NCBI GenBank assembly: GCA_001896555.1
Contig: MPOS01000025.1
Coordinates: 1 to 64,000 of the forward strand
DNA: 64,000 nucleotides
Direction of reading: 5' to 3'
Origin: Candidatus Phosphitivorax anaerolimi
GTDB lineage: Bacteria > Desulfobacterota > Desulfomonilia > UBA1062
Shown: positions 41,233-49,538 of the stretch, in pieces
Layout: each line of letters starts with the position of its first letter
How positions within the stretch are numbered: position 1 is the first letter of the stretch
Notes under the pieces: generated by a model
Seen by the model: the letters and a program-made list of their open reading frames with translations, nothing else
The model's database searches: none
Told to the model about the DNA's origin: nothing
Position numbers and translations under genes: made by a program

Positions 41233-42014
41233 GAGAAAACCCCGTCCCTTTCCTTGGCGTCGTGCCTGATCATATGGACGTGCGAGCCGTATACCGCGCT
41301 GATCATCTCTCCTGTGATCTCGCACGTCGGGTGGGTGAGAAGTCTGCGGTTCACGCACGCAACCTTGTCGACATAGTGAGAGACAAAACCCAGATCGTGG
41401 GTGACCAGGATGATAGTGAGCTTTTCATTGAGCCGGTGAAGGAGCTCGTAAAGCCCGGTCTCTATCGCGGCATCCACGTTCGAGGTGGGCTCGTCGAGCA
41501 GAAGCAGATCCGGATCAGAAACCAGGGCGCGCGCGAGCAGAACGCGCTGAAACTGCCCTCCGGAGAGCTGGAAAAACGGCCTCTCGCGCAGATGGGCCAT
41601 CTCTACCTTATCGAGCGCCTCCTCGGCGCAGAGCCTGTCGGACTTGCTGTATCCCCACAAGTTCATCCCCTTTCTGAGACGTCCCATGAGCACGACATCG
41701 AGCACGCTCACGGGAAAGAGCGGATCAAGGGATGTGTACTGGGGCATGTATCCTATCCGGTGTCGTGTCTTTTCCGGTGAGGCGCCGAACAGCCTGACCG
41801 TTCCCGCTGCCGGTTTTATGAGCCCCAGGATGAGCTTTAAGATCGTGGTCTTGCCGCCGCCGTTGGGCCCTACCACAGAGAGGAAATCCCTGTGTTCCAC
41901 GGTCAGATTCACGTCCTCGAGCACCGGCGTACCGTGATAGGCGAAGCTGACATGCTTTAACTCCACCACCGGTTCGGAATATCGGTTCTCACTCATGTCC
42001 GCACCTTTCCTCAT
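41229..42014 (-). CDS. znuC: zinc/metal ABC transporter ATP-binding protein (ZnuC-like)
   Basis: A 261-residue ATPase. Walker A is GPNGGGKTT, the Q-loop is YMPQYTSLDPLFP, the signature is QLSGGQFQRVLLARAL, Walker B is LLLLDEPTSNVDAAIE, and the switch His is in LVTHDLGFVSHYV. The start is either the ATG at 42014 (AGGAG 3 nt upstream) or at 41996 (MSENRYSEP); I keep the longer one. It lies 30 bp after the binding-protein gene and overlaps the permease gene. It energises uptake of the metal delivered by the ZnuA-like protein. Confidence 0.92.
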   Translation of the reverse strand: MRKGADMSENRYSEPVVELKHVSFAYHGTPVLEDVNLTVEHRDFLSVVGPNGGGKTTILKLILGLIKPAAGTVRLFGASPEKTRHRIGYMPQYTSLDPLFPVSVLDVVLMGRLRKGMNLWGYSKSDRLCAEEALDKVEMAHLRERPFFQLSGGQFQRVLLARALVSDPDLLLLDEPTSNVDAAIETGLYELLHRLNEKLTIILVTHDLGFVSHYVDKVACVNRRLLTHPTCEITGEMISAVYGSHVHMIRHDAKERDGVFS

Positions 42015-42044
42015 GTTCTCCTTTTTTTAAGCCCTAAGGGGTGA

Positions 42045-42959
42045 TCACGGCCCTTGGAAGAAAGCCCTCTGTATCTCTTCTGCCAGGGACACGATCTCCG
42101 GCAGGTAATCCCTGGGCAGCGGGTTGATGGGGACCGCTACGCCCCCAATCGATTCAGCAACTGCGCGGGCGGCCTTTTCCGAGAACTGTGACTGGACGAA
42201 GATCACCCTCACCCCTTCACCACGGGCCCTTTCGATGATCCGCGCAAGTTGCTTCGCCCCCGGCTCCTTGCCCTCCGCCTCGAGGGCTATCTGCTCCAAT
42301 CCGTACGCCTCGCAGAAATAGCCGAACGCCGGATGAAGCACGTAGATCCTGCGTCCTTTCAGCGGCTCAAGGATGCGGGAGATCTGCGCATGAGCCCTGT
42401 CCAAGTCCTGCCTGAGTTGCTCGAGATTGCGCTCGAACTCGCCGCTGTGCCCGGGATCGAGGGTTTTCAGGCAGAGCGCGATATTTTCGGCTATGATCTT
42501 GGCCCGCCCGGGATCGAGCCAGGTATGGGGATCGGGCGTCTTGCCGTTGTGTGCATGTGTATCGGAGAGATGATGGGCATGGGTCTCGTGCTCGTCTTCG
42601 AAATACCGCAGCCTGACGCCTTTGATCGTGTCTGTGATTCTCAGATCGGGGAAGAGGCTCCTGATCCTGGGGAGCAGCGCGGTCTCGAAGGGCACGCCGA
42701 CCGTGAAGTAGACGTCTGACCGGGCCAGAGCGGCCATCTGTGCCGGTGTGGGCTCAAAGGTGTGGGGTTCCTGCCCCTCGTCCACCAGGACCCTGACCTC
42801 CACATGGTCTCCACCGACCCTCTGCACCAGGTATGCCTGGGGCAGGATGCTCACGAATGCCTCTATCCGCTCCCCCTCACTCGATGAGGCATGAGCGGGC
42901 GGCCCTGCGACAACAGCGGCAATCATTGCTACGATACCGAACAGCACGCCTTTTTTCAT
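42045..42959 (-). CDS. znuA: zinc/metal ABC transporter substrate-binding protein (ZnuA-like)
   Basis: A 304-residue periplasmic cluster A-I binding protein starting MKKGVLFGIVAMIAAVVAG at 42959, with a clear signal peptide ending near AHAS. Metal ligands include the His in GQEPHTFEPTPAQ, the His of TPDPHTWLDPGRA and the His in YVLHPAFGYFCEAYG. Between strands lies a His/Asp/Glu-rich loop (DEHETHAHHLSDTHAHNG), typical of zinc-specific members, where it buffers zinc. It lies 32 bp downstream of the ribbon-helix-helix gene, in the same operon. Confidence 0.92.
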   Translation of the reverse strand: MKKGVLFGIVAMIAAVVAGPPAHASSSEGERIEAFVSILPQAYLVQRVGGDHVEVRVLVDEGQEPHTFEPTPAQMAALARSDVYFTVGVPFETALLPRIRSLFPDLRITDTIKGVRLRYFEDEHETHAHHLSDTHAHNGKTPDPHTWLDPGRAKIIAENIALCLKTLDPGHSGEFERNLEQLRQDLDRAHAQISRILEPLKGRRIYVLHPAFGYFCEAYGLEQIALEAEGKEPGAKQLARIIERARGEGVRVIFVQSQFSEKAARAVAESIGGVAVPINPLPRDYLPEIVSLAEEIQRAFFQGP

Positions 42960-42991
42960 AACAAGGAAATCCTCACCGCGCCGTGATCCGG

Positions 42992-43258
42992 TCACTTGTG
43001 ATGGTGCTCCGCGCACGAGCAGACCAGATAACGCTCCCGGCAGTCTTCACATGTCTCTACGGAATGCGCTTCCGAAAAATCGTCCCAGTGTTGCTTCTGG
43101 TTCGGGGTGAGAATCCCGGTGCCGTTGCACAAAGGGCAGATGCTCCCCAGGGCCGCAAGAACGGCCGAGCGGATGAATTCCGAGCGGTTGGGCATACCCT
43201 GGATGATCTCGAACAGATTCCTGTCAACCTTGAAGGTTACTATCTCCTGCTTTTTCAT
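42992..43258 (-). CDS. ribbon-helix-helix regulator with Cys/His metal site, probably controlling the zinc operon
   Basis: An 88-residue protein. Residues 1-40 are a ribbon-helix-helix DNA-binding domain (EIVTFKVDRNLFEIIQGMPN, RSEFIRSAVLAAL). The rest is Cys- and His-rich: CPLCNGTG, then HSVETCEDCRERYLVCSCAE, then a terminal HHH. That is enough ligands for one or two zinc ions. As the first gene of the metal-uptake operon, with a tandem 8-bp repeat just upstream (43284-43301), it is most simply a zinc-sensing autorepressor, analogous in logic to NikR or Zur but of a different fold or arrangement. The role is inferred. Confidence 0.8.
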   Translation of the reverse strand: MKKQEIVTFKVDRNLFEIIQGMPNRSEFIRSAVLAALGSICPLCNGTGILTPNQKQHWDDFSEAHSVETCEDCRERYLVCSCAEHHHK

Positions 43259-43283
43259 TGGCGAATCCTCTCCGAACCGATTG

Positions 43284-43301
43284 GGTATTACATGGTATTA
43301 C
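43284..43301. promoter_or_regulatory. tandem operator candidate GGTATTAC-AT-GGTATTAC
   Basis: Two identical 8-bp units (43284-43291 and 43294-43301) repeat with a 10-bp period, one helical turn, 25 bp upstream of the regulator's start codon. Ribbon-helix-helix proteins commonly bind such phased direct repeats cooperatively. The site overlaps the region expected to hold the start of transcription. Confidence 0.55.
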
Positions 43302-43306
43302 TCTTG

Positions 43307-43335
43307 AGATATCCGTATTCCCTGCATCTTGTCAA
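43307..43335 (-). promoter_or_regulatory. candidate promoter of the zinc-uptake operon
   Basis: On the minus strand a perfect TTGACA (43335-43330) is followed after 17-18 bp by a weak -10 (ATATCT or TATCTC). It lies immediately upstream of the tandem repeat. The remaining gap DNA (43336-43606) shows no supported gene. Confidence 0.45.
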
Positions 43336-43606
43336 GGATTATCAATCAGATGATCATGGGGGAGAAATCAATGGCATGGGCCTTTGGTGGGCAGGTATTC
43401 CGGTCCTGTTTCGGGCCTCGCAATCAGTTGTGTACACCTTCAATGGCAAGCCTTGTGCCCTGCTCCGCGCAAAAAGCTTGAACGGGAATGTGACCCCGCT
43501 CCAAAGTCCTTCAGGATGTGTACTTGAGAAGGATGATTCAAAGAGGACACGCCTGCTTCCTGAAAGAGTCTTTGAGGAAACGGATTTTTTTAAGAGAGAA
43601 TTCATC

Positions 43607-43648
43607 CGCGTACCCGGGCCTGCCGTCCGCAGCAGGCCCGGGTACGCG
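43607..43648. terminator. perfect 17-bp hairpin downstream of hflC
   Basis: CGCGTACCCGGGCCTGC (43607-43623) pairs perfectly with 43632-43648 around an 8-nt loop, only 5 bp after the hflC stop on the minus strand. No T-run follows, so it may end transcription imperfectly or protect the 3' end. Its exceptional stability makes it the obvious 3' boundary of the hflKC transcript. Confidence 0.6.
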
Positions 43649-43653
43649 CACGT

Positions 43654-44601
43654 TTATTTGGGAACGTTTTTCAGGACGCTGTAGTAGTCGGAGTCGGTAC
43701 CGATGATGATGGTCGAGTTCTCGAACGCAGAATCCTTGTAGGTCTCCAGCGTCTTGTAGAATGCATAAAACTCGGGATCCTGGTTGTATGCCAGGCCATA
43801 GATCTTTGCCGCCTCAGCGTCCGCCTTACCCTTGATCTCCTCTGCGGTCTTGAATGCCTGAGAGGTGATCGACTTGAGCTCTTTTTCCATCTGACCGAGG
43901 ATCTCGGCCTTCTTTCCCTCGCCTTCCGACCTGAATTGGGCGGCCTTGCGCTTGCGCTCGGAAATCATCCGCTCATAGACCTTCTCGCGGACCTTTTCCA
44001 CATAGTTGAGCCGCTTGATCCGCACGTCGACCAGCTCCATACCGAACTCGGGCATGGCCTTGGACGCCTCTGCGAGTATGGCCCGGGTAATCTTCTCCCG
44101 CCCCAGCACAATCTTGCTCTTGGCATCCATGTCGGTGAGGGCTGAGCTTGCATCGAGTTCTTCTCCATCTTCGGCTTCGATGAGATCCGTTGATCTCACC
44201 AGCTCCACGAGCGGGTTGGCAGAGACATGGTCCTTCACCACCGCATCCAGGATGTCGTTGAGCTTCACATACGCCTGATCATAGGTGCCGAGGGACTGGA
44301 GGAACCGCACGGGATCCACGACCCGCCACCGGGCCGTGGCATCCACCCAGATGAAGCGCTTGTCCCGGGTGGGCACCTCCTTGGGGTCACCGTCCCATCT
44401 GAGAATGCGCTTTTCATACCGGGTGAGCTTCTGGATGAAGGGGATCTTGAAATGCAGCCCTGCATCGGTCACCGCCTTCACGGGCCTGCCGAACTGGGTG
44501 ATGACCACCTGCTCGTACTCGCCTACCGTATAGAACGCACCCGAAATCCCGAGAAAGACCAGAATGGCTATAGCCAATAAGAGGGTTTTCAGCGCCTTCA
44601 T
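43654..44601 (-). CDS. hflC: HflC, membrane SPFH-family modulator of FtsH
   Basis: A 315-residue inner-membrane protein with one N-terminal membrane anchor (LLLAIAILVFLGISGAFYTV) and a periplasmic SPFH/band 7 domain (YEQVVITQFGRPVKAVTDAG, RDKRFIWVDATARWRVVDPV). The long coiled region ERKRKAAQFRSEGEGKKAEI and AEAAKIYGLAYNQDPEFYAF are hallmarks of HflC. With HflK it forms a multimeric cage around the FtsH protease and regulates membrane-protein turnover. It starts with a GGAGGTGAACA ribosome site inside the end of hflK, a 4-bp overlap. Confidence 0.95.
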   Translation of the reverse strand: MKALKTLLLAIAILVFLGISGAFYTVGEYEQVVITQFGRPVKAVTDAGLHFKIPFIQKLTRYEKRILRWDGDPKEVPTRDKRFIWVDATARWRVVDPVRFLQSLGTYDQAYVKLNDILDAVVKDHVSANPLVELVRSTDLIEAEDGEELDASSALTDMDAKSKIVLGREKITRAILAEASKAMPEFGMELVDVRIKRLNYVEKVREKVYERMISERKRKAAQFRSEGEGKKAEILGQMEKELKSITSQAFKTAEEIKGKADAEAAKIYGLAYNQDPEFYAFYKTLETYKDSAFENSTIIIGTDSDYYSVLKNVPK

Positions 44602-45635
44602 TGTTCACCTCCGCTCTTGGAGCCCAGCTTGTCGAGATCGAGCATGGGGAGAATGGTTTTCTGCTTGCTGTCGACGACATAGACGTTCTTTGCCTTGGGG
44701 ATGATCTCACGATACGTCTCCAGATAGAGCCGTTTCTTGGTCACCTCCTTGGCGTTGCGATACTCCTTGAGCACGTCGGTGAACCGGGCCGTCTCTCCCT
44801 TGGCCTTGTTCACCCGCTCGAGGGCATATCCCCTGGCCGAGTTGATGATACGGTCGGCTTCTCCTCTGGCCTTGGGTATCTCGCGGTTGTAGGTCTCCTG
44901 CGCCTCGTTGATGAGCCGCTCCTTTTCCTGCTGGGCCTCGTTCACCTCGTTGAAGGCGCTTTTGACTGCATCGGGCGGGACCACGTTCTGGAGGCGCACG
45001 CTTACGATCTTTATCCCGCTTTCATACCCGTCCAGGATCTCCTGGAGGTCGTCCTGGAAGATACGATTCACCTCTTCGCGGTTCTGGAGCACATAGTCAA
45101 AGCTCCTATCGCCCACAATCTGCCGGGCCACGGTCTCGCTGATGTCGCGTATGGTCTGGACCGGGTCGTGGATTGAGAAGAGAAACTTCCGGGGGTCCTG
45201 GCGCCGGTACTGGACGATCCACTCCATGTCGATCACGTTCAGGTCTCCGGTGAGGATCATGGACTCGTTCGCCGTCTCCGGGTCCTTCCGGGACTTTCCC
45301 CTGACACCGGCGTTTGCGCTCCGAAAGCCGAAGGTCTCGGTTTCCACCTTTTCGGTATGGACATCGATGACCCTATCCACCCCGAAGGGGATCTTGAAAT
45401 GCAACCCCGGACTGACCACGCCGGCGAATTTCCCGAACCTCAAGACAACGCCCCGATGACCTGCTTGTATGGTATAGGCGGAGGTCAGTGCCCCGATCCC
45501 GATAACCAGGACGAGAACGACGAGGGTCCAGAGACCCTTCCCCCGATGTTTTATGGACTCGAACTGGGATTTCGCCTGCCTGATGACCTCTTCGATATCC
45601 TTCTCATTGCCCTGATTCCGTGGGTCCCACGACAT
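44598..45635 (-). CDS. hflK: HflK, membrane SPFH-family modulator of FtsH
   Basis: A 345-residue partner of HflC. A ~45-residue cytoplasmic N-terminus precedes the membrane anchor (LWTLVVLVLVIGIGALTSAY). The SPFH domain has AGHRGVVLRFGKFAGVVSPG and MILTGDLNVIDMEWIVQYRR, and the coiled-coil arm has EVNEAQQEKERLINEAQETY. The C-terminal KTILPMLDLDKLG segment is conserved in HflK. The start has AGGAG 6 nt upstream. It is first in a two-gene operon closed by the hairpin at 43607-43648. Confidence 0.95.
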   Translation of the reverse strand: MSWDPRNQGNEKDIEEVIRQAKSQFESIKHRGKGLWTLVVLVLVIGIGALTSAYTIQAGHRGVVLRFGKFAGVVSPGLHFKIPFGVDRVIDVHTEKVETETFGFRSANAGVRGKSRKDPETANESMILTGDLNVIDMEWIVQYRRQDPRKFLFSIHDPVQTIRDISETVARQIVGDRSFDYVLQNREEVNRIFQDDLQEILDGYESGIKIVSVRLQNVVPPDAVKSAFNEVNEAQQEKERLINEAQETYNREIPKARGEADRIINSARGYALERVNKAKGETARFTDVLKEYRNAKEVTKKRLYLETYREIIPKAKNVYVVDSKQKTILPMLDLDKLGSKSGGEQ

Positions 45636-45834
45636 AAAACGCTCCTTTCACTGCCAATCGCAGCCATTTTCCCCACAGAGGAAGGTACCCGGCTTTGAGC
45701 CGGTGTGTCAACGGGAAATGGATTTCCCCTTTCATCGCGCGACCGGATACAGTACAGAAAAAGACAGCGCCACACGACACCTTCTCTTAAAGAAGAATGT
45801 GCATCGGGCACCCCTGGACACTGGGAGGTTGGAC

Positions 45835-46692
45835 ATGAGAGCAGGTACAGGGTTCTCCAGATATCTGAAGACCATCGACTCCGGGTTTCTCATGCTCGAC
45901 TCATTCATGATCCACTACCTCCGGACAGGCACAGGAGGCAGCCCGCTCATCCTCGTCCATGGAGGCGGGATGTGGTTGTACTCATTCAGACACAACATCC
46001 CTGCGCTCTCCGCGCATTTCTCAGTCTTTGCGCTGGATATGCCGGGGTACGGCTACACCCTGCCTCTCTCCGCCCGCCGGTGCTATGGCCTTGAGGATAC
46101 GTCTAAAGTCCTGCTCCAGTTCATGGACCGGCTCGGTATCGACCGCGCGTCCTTTCTCGGTCACTCGTGGGGAGGCGGATGGGTGCTACACTTTGCCCAC
46201 CGGCACCCCGAGAGGGTGGAGAAGCTGGTGCTGGTGGCATCGAGCGGTCTCGATGTCCGGGATGTCATCGAGTGGGAGCTCCTCAAATGCCCTCTCCTGG
46301 GGCCTCTGCTCCTGCAGCTCGTGACCCCCGGCACGGTGAAGAAACGTCTCCGGCGGTCGTTCCACCACAGGGAACTGGTTACCGCAGAGATGGTCAGCGA
46401 GGTGTACCTGCCCCTGAAGTTCGCCCACAATATCCGGTTTCAAACCCTGATCGCCAGGCACCAGGACTGGTCGGCAACCGAGCGAATCCTGCCAGAGATC
46501 CGGCATCCCGCGCTGGTCATCTGGGGAGAGAACGACCGGTATCTCCCCCTTGAGCTGCTCGGGAGGTTCGAGAAGCGGATGAAGAACGCCCGGCCCCATC
46601 TCCTGAACAGGTGCGGCCACTCCGCCCACGAGGAATATCCAGAAGAGGTCAACTCGCTGATCACCTGCTTCCTCGCGGGGAAACCATCCTGA
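45835..46692 (+). CDS. alpha/beta hydrolase
   Basis: A 285-residue serine hydrolase of the alpha/beta fold. The oxyanion-hole HG is in LILVHGGGMWLYS, the nucleophile elbow is SFLGHSWGGGWVLHFA, the acid residue is probably in VIWGENDRYLP, and the catalytic His is in LNRCGHSAHEEYPEE. A cap region (residues ~150-215) is rich in Arg and Leu. I start at the ATG at 45835, which has GGGAGG 6 nt upstream, and not at an upstream in-frame ATG. It is divergent from hflK and convergent with nothing. It may be an esterase or C-C bond hydrolase; the substrate is unknown. Confidence 0.88.
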   Translation: MRAGTGFSRYLKTIDSGFLMLDSFMIHYLRTGTGGSPLILVHGGGMWLYSFRHNIPALSAHFSVFALDMPGYGYTLPLSARRCYGLEDTSKVLLQFMDRLGIDRASFLGHSWGGGWVLHFAHRHPERVEKLVLVASSGLDVRDVIEWELLKCPLLGPLLLQLVTPGTVKKRLRRSFHHRELVTAEMVSEVYLPLKFAHNIRFQTLIARHQDWSATERILPEIRHPALVIWGENDRYLPLELLGRFEKRMKNARPHLLNRCGHSAHEEYPEEVNSLITCFLAGKPS

Positions 46693-46927
46693 CCACGGAA
46701 AACCTCATCCCGGTAGGAGAAGGTCCCATTTTCGGGGTGAGGCGGGAGGGGAGGATACCGATTGGCGCGCCGCTGAAGGCTGCCGCACGATTGAATCGAA
46801 GAATCGGGTATTTGCATCTCAAATCAATTACAGATAGTATACAGACAATGGTTTTTTCCGGCATCACCCTGCATCATAATGATGAGAGCCGGCAGCGGAA
46901 GAAAAACAGACAGGAGCCTGACAGCGA

Positions 46928-48124
46928 ATGTTTTTTCCCATAGGAGACACCCCGAATCCCAAAAACTTCACGCCATGGATAACCTGGAGTCTCATGGCCG
47001 CAAACATTCTGATCTATCTCTTCATCACTCTTCCGCTGAGCATGCAGGGTGTCAATCCCGGCGACCCGCTTCTGGAGGAATACATCCGCAGCATCGCGCC
47101 CTATCTTCCGTCCGGGGTCTCACTCAGGCAGGTGCTGGACCAGGTCAGCGCCTATGACCTGTTCACCTTTGCGAACGGTTACAAGCCGGGCGCACCGGAG
47201 ATGAGTGATCTCTTCTTCAGTATGTTTCTCCACGGCGGGTTCCTGCATCTGGCAGGGAATATGCTCTTTCTGTGGATATACGGCGACAACGTGGAGCACG
47301 TGCTCGGCAGGTTCGGCTTTCTGGCTGTCTACCTGGGGACCGGCGCGGTCGCGACCTGGTTCTTTTCCTTTTTCGCCGGCCCTTCCATGATACCGCTGGT
47401 GGGGGCGTCAGGGGCCATCTCCGGGGTGCTCGGCGTGTATTTCCTGCTCTTTCCCCGGAACAAGATCAAGGTGTTCGTCGCCCTCATTCCCTTCTATGTC
47501 GATGTGTTTCTGCTGCCCGCGCGGCTGGTCCTGGGGTTCTTCGTGATCGTGGACAATCTGCTGCCCCTGCTCATCGGTCCCCAGTCATCTATTGCCTACG
47601 GCGCCCACATCGGAGGTTTTCTGGGCGGGATCGCCATCGCTCTGGCAGGAGAACGTCTTTCCTGGAGCTGGCCTTGGAAAGACCGGGCCTGGAGAACGGA
47701 CAGGCCGACGGCTCCCCGGGAGCCGGAGCCCGGATACTCAGGGATTTCCAATCTCTCTGTCCTGAGAACCGCCATGGAACGGAAACACCCCTTGGATGTC
47801 ATCGACGCCCTCTCCCGCATGAACAGATCAGAGGTTGCCAAGTTGAGCCCGGATGAGTGCGTCATTCTCTCGGAATGGCTCGATGACACCGGTCATGCCG
47901 CCGCTGCCTCGCGTATCTTGAAGCAGTGCATCTCGACCCACCGGGACTCTGACCGGCTTGCCGATGCATATCTCTCACTCGGCCTCTTGCGGCTCAAGCA
48001 GGGCCAGCCCACCGCAGCCTACCAGTATCTCCTTGCCTCCCTGGAACTGAACCCCTCTGCCGAGACCAGCATGCGCGCGCGTGAGGCCCTCAGACGGATC
48101 GATGTCTATCGGAGCGCACGGTAA
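46928..48124 (+). CDS. rhomboid intramembrane serine protease with C-terminal TPR-like domain
   Basis: A 398-residue protein. The N-terminal ~250 residues are a rhomboid domain opening MFFPIGDTPNPKNFTPWITW. A long loop follows the first helix, then FLHGGFLHLAGNMLFLWIYG, the catalytic Ser in LVGASGAISGVLGVYFLLFP and the catalytic His in YGAHIGGFLGG. After a Pro-rich linker, residues ~290-398 form TPR-like helices (ADAYLSLGLLRLKQGQPTAA, YQYLLASLELNPSAET). The TPR part probably recruits substrate or partner proteins on the cytoplasmic side. A ribosome site AGGAG is 11 nt upstream. Confidence 0.93.
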   Translation: MFFPIGDTPNPKNFTPWITWSLMAANILIYLFITLPLSMQGVNPGDPLLEEYIRSIAPYLPSGVSLRQVLDQVSAYDLFTFANGYKPGAPEMSDLFFSMFLHGGFLHLAGNMLFLWIYGDNVEHVLGRFGFLAVYLGTGAVATWFFSFFAGPSMIPLVGASGAISGVLGVYFLLFPRNKIKVFVALIPFYVDVFLLPARLVLGFFVIVDNLLPLLIGPQSSIAYGAHIGGFLGGIAIALAGERLSWSWPWKDRAWRTDRPTAPREPEPGYSGISNLSVLRTAMERKHPLDVIDALSRMNRSEVAKLSPDECVILSEWLDDTGHAAAASRILKQCISTHRDSDRLADAYLSLGLLRLKQGQPTAAYQYLLASLELNPSAETSMRAREALRRIDVYRSAR

Positions 48125-48665
48125 GGCATCTTTAGGTGACCATTTCCTTCGGGTGTGCGTCAGAACAGCAACCGTGACTTGAACGACACACCTCCTGATA
48201 TATGCGGAAATTCATATACCTGGCGATACTCCCCGATGTGCCAGCATCCACCCCGGTGCAAGGGTGCTCTGGTTCAATACCCGGTAACAAAACTGTTTTT
48301 TTCACCGCATGCGCGAGTTACGAAACGGAAACAATCATCAGATGCAGTGAGGCATCTTTATTACAGTTACTGCGCCTGCAGCGAGCATAATCAAGACGTT
48401 ACTGTCTGGCCTGCATCTTGCTTGGAACCGCGTATGGAAATCATACGTGAGATACACTACATAGTAACCAATGTTCCCCATGTCCTGGCATTCATCTTTT
48501 TTCTTGTCATTTCTGCATATCTGTGCTTGCATCGTGCCTGAATGTGGTTGAATGTCAATGGGTTAAACATGCAACTTGCGCTCCGGCAAGAGACATACGT
48601 GCATCACGGCAGCAACGCTCTCCTGTCCGGCAAACCCATATTTTGCACTACCTGTGGAGGTATTG
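48125..48665. other. 540-bp gene-free stretch before the bactofilin gene
   Basis: I see no supported gene here. The only structure noticed is a short GATGC-agtgag-GCATC stem with TTT after it (around 48340-48360), a weak terminator candidate for the rhomboid transcript. The bactofilin promoter should lie in the last 150 bp but was not identified. Confidence 0.4.
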
Positions 48666-49085
48666 ATGTTTACGAAAAAAGATAAGCAGCAAAAGGACGA
48701 TATCGTCGGTCTGCTGGGTAACGGGACTTCGTTCGAAGGGGTGCTGAAGTTCAAAGGCACGGTCAGGATCGACGGGAATTTCACCGGCGAGATCGATACC
48801 AACGGGATGGTCATCATCGGAAACACCGCCATGGTAAACGCCCAGATACGCGCGGAAAACATCATCATACACGGTGAAATGCACGGCGAGGTCAATGCGC
48901 ACAAGAAGCTGGAGCTGAAGGCGGGGGGCAAGCTCTTCGGCAACGTCAAGACCTCGTCACTCACCATCGAGAACGGCGTCATCTTCAATGGCTACTGCAA
49001 AATGGTGCGTGAAGAACCCAGAAAACTCCGTGAGGCAGAGCCGCTTCCCCAACCGTCCGATGCCTCCGAGCCTTCCCAGGCATAG
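48666..49085 (+). CDS. bactofilin (polymer-forming cytoskeletal protein)
   Basis: A 139-residue bactofilin. After a short polar tail (MFTKKDKQQKDDIVGLLGNG) comes the right-handed beta-helix core with repeated hydrophobic/Gly strands: TSFEGVLKFKGTVRIDGNFT, GEIDTNGMVIIGNTAMV, GEMHGEVNAHKKLELKAGGK and LFGNVKTSSLTIENG. A Pro/Glu-rich disordered tail follows. Length and pattern fit the family, which assembles into nucleotide-free filaments at the membrane for cell shape, stalks or cargo placement. GGAGG 5 nt before the ATG at 48666 decides the start over an upstream in-frame codon. Confidence 0.93.
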   Translation: MFTKKDKQQKDDIVGLLGNGTSFEGVLKFKGTVRIDGNFTGEIDTNGMVIIGNTAMVNAQIRAENIIIHGEMHGEVNAHKKLELKAGGKLFGNVKTSSLTIENGVIFNGYCKMVREEPRKLREAEPLPQPSDASEPSQA

Positions 49086-49118
49086 CGGACCCGGCTCCGA
49101 TATTCTCCGCGCCCGTTT

Positions 49119-49538
49119 TTAAGGGGAGGGGATGATCTCGCTGAACGATACCTGCGGGCACCCACTTTCCTTGAGCGAAACAAGCGAGCCGAAGTCTGAG
49201 GCCTTCCGCACGCCTTCATTCCACACAACAAAGAGAACCACCTGTTTGCCCATCGGGGATTCGTCGATCTGCCAGAAACGGTAATATCCGCCCCGGCCGT
49301 CGTATTCTATGGGATTGGCGGGGTCCCGGTGCCACCCCGCCCTGAGCTCGGGAGAGCCATGGTCGAGTCCGGTAAGCCATACCAAGCCTGCATGTCCCAG
49401 AACTGCGGCCAAAGTGTGATCCCGGGCATAGCTGCCGGACCGCGTTGAGAGTATTGATATCTTAGCCCCAGCCGTGAAGAGGAGCATGATCACCAGGAGG
49501 GCGACCAACACCTCCAGAAGGCTGAATCCCCTGTTCAC
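49119..49538 (-). CDS. type II secretion/type IV pilus-like minor pseudopilin (GspI/PilV-like)
   Basis: A 139-residue pseudopilin. The prepilin motif is almost at the start: VNRGFSLLEVLVALLVIMLL, with cleavage after Gly and the conserved Glu5, followed by the hydrophobic helix. The start is a GTG at 49538 with GGAGG 7 nt upstream, overlapping the end of the preceding pseudopilin gene (GTGA). The C-terminal globular part has ARDHTLAAVLGHAGLVWLTG and a QIDESPMGKQVVLFVVW strand. It probably forms part of a pseudopilus tip. The other secretion-system genes are not in the window. Confidence 0.85.
   Translation of the reverse strand: MNRGFSLLEVLVALLVIMLLFTAGAKISILSTRSGSYARDHTLAAVLGHAGLVWLTGLDHGSPELRAGWHRDPANPIEYDGRGGYYRFWQIDESPMGKQVVLFVVWNEGVRKASDFGSLVSLKESGCPQVSFSEIIPSP

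Noticed and set aside
43336-43606. 83-codon minus-strand frame upstream of the zinc operon
   Set aside because: It has no ribosome site and no family-like pattern, and it lies in the intergenic region upstream of the zinc operon promoter.
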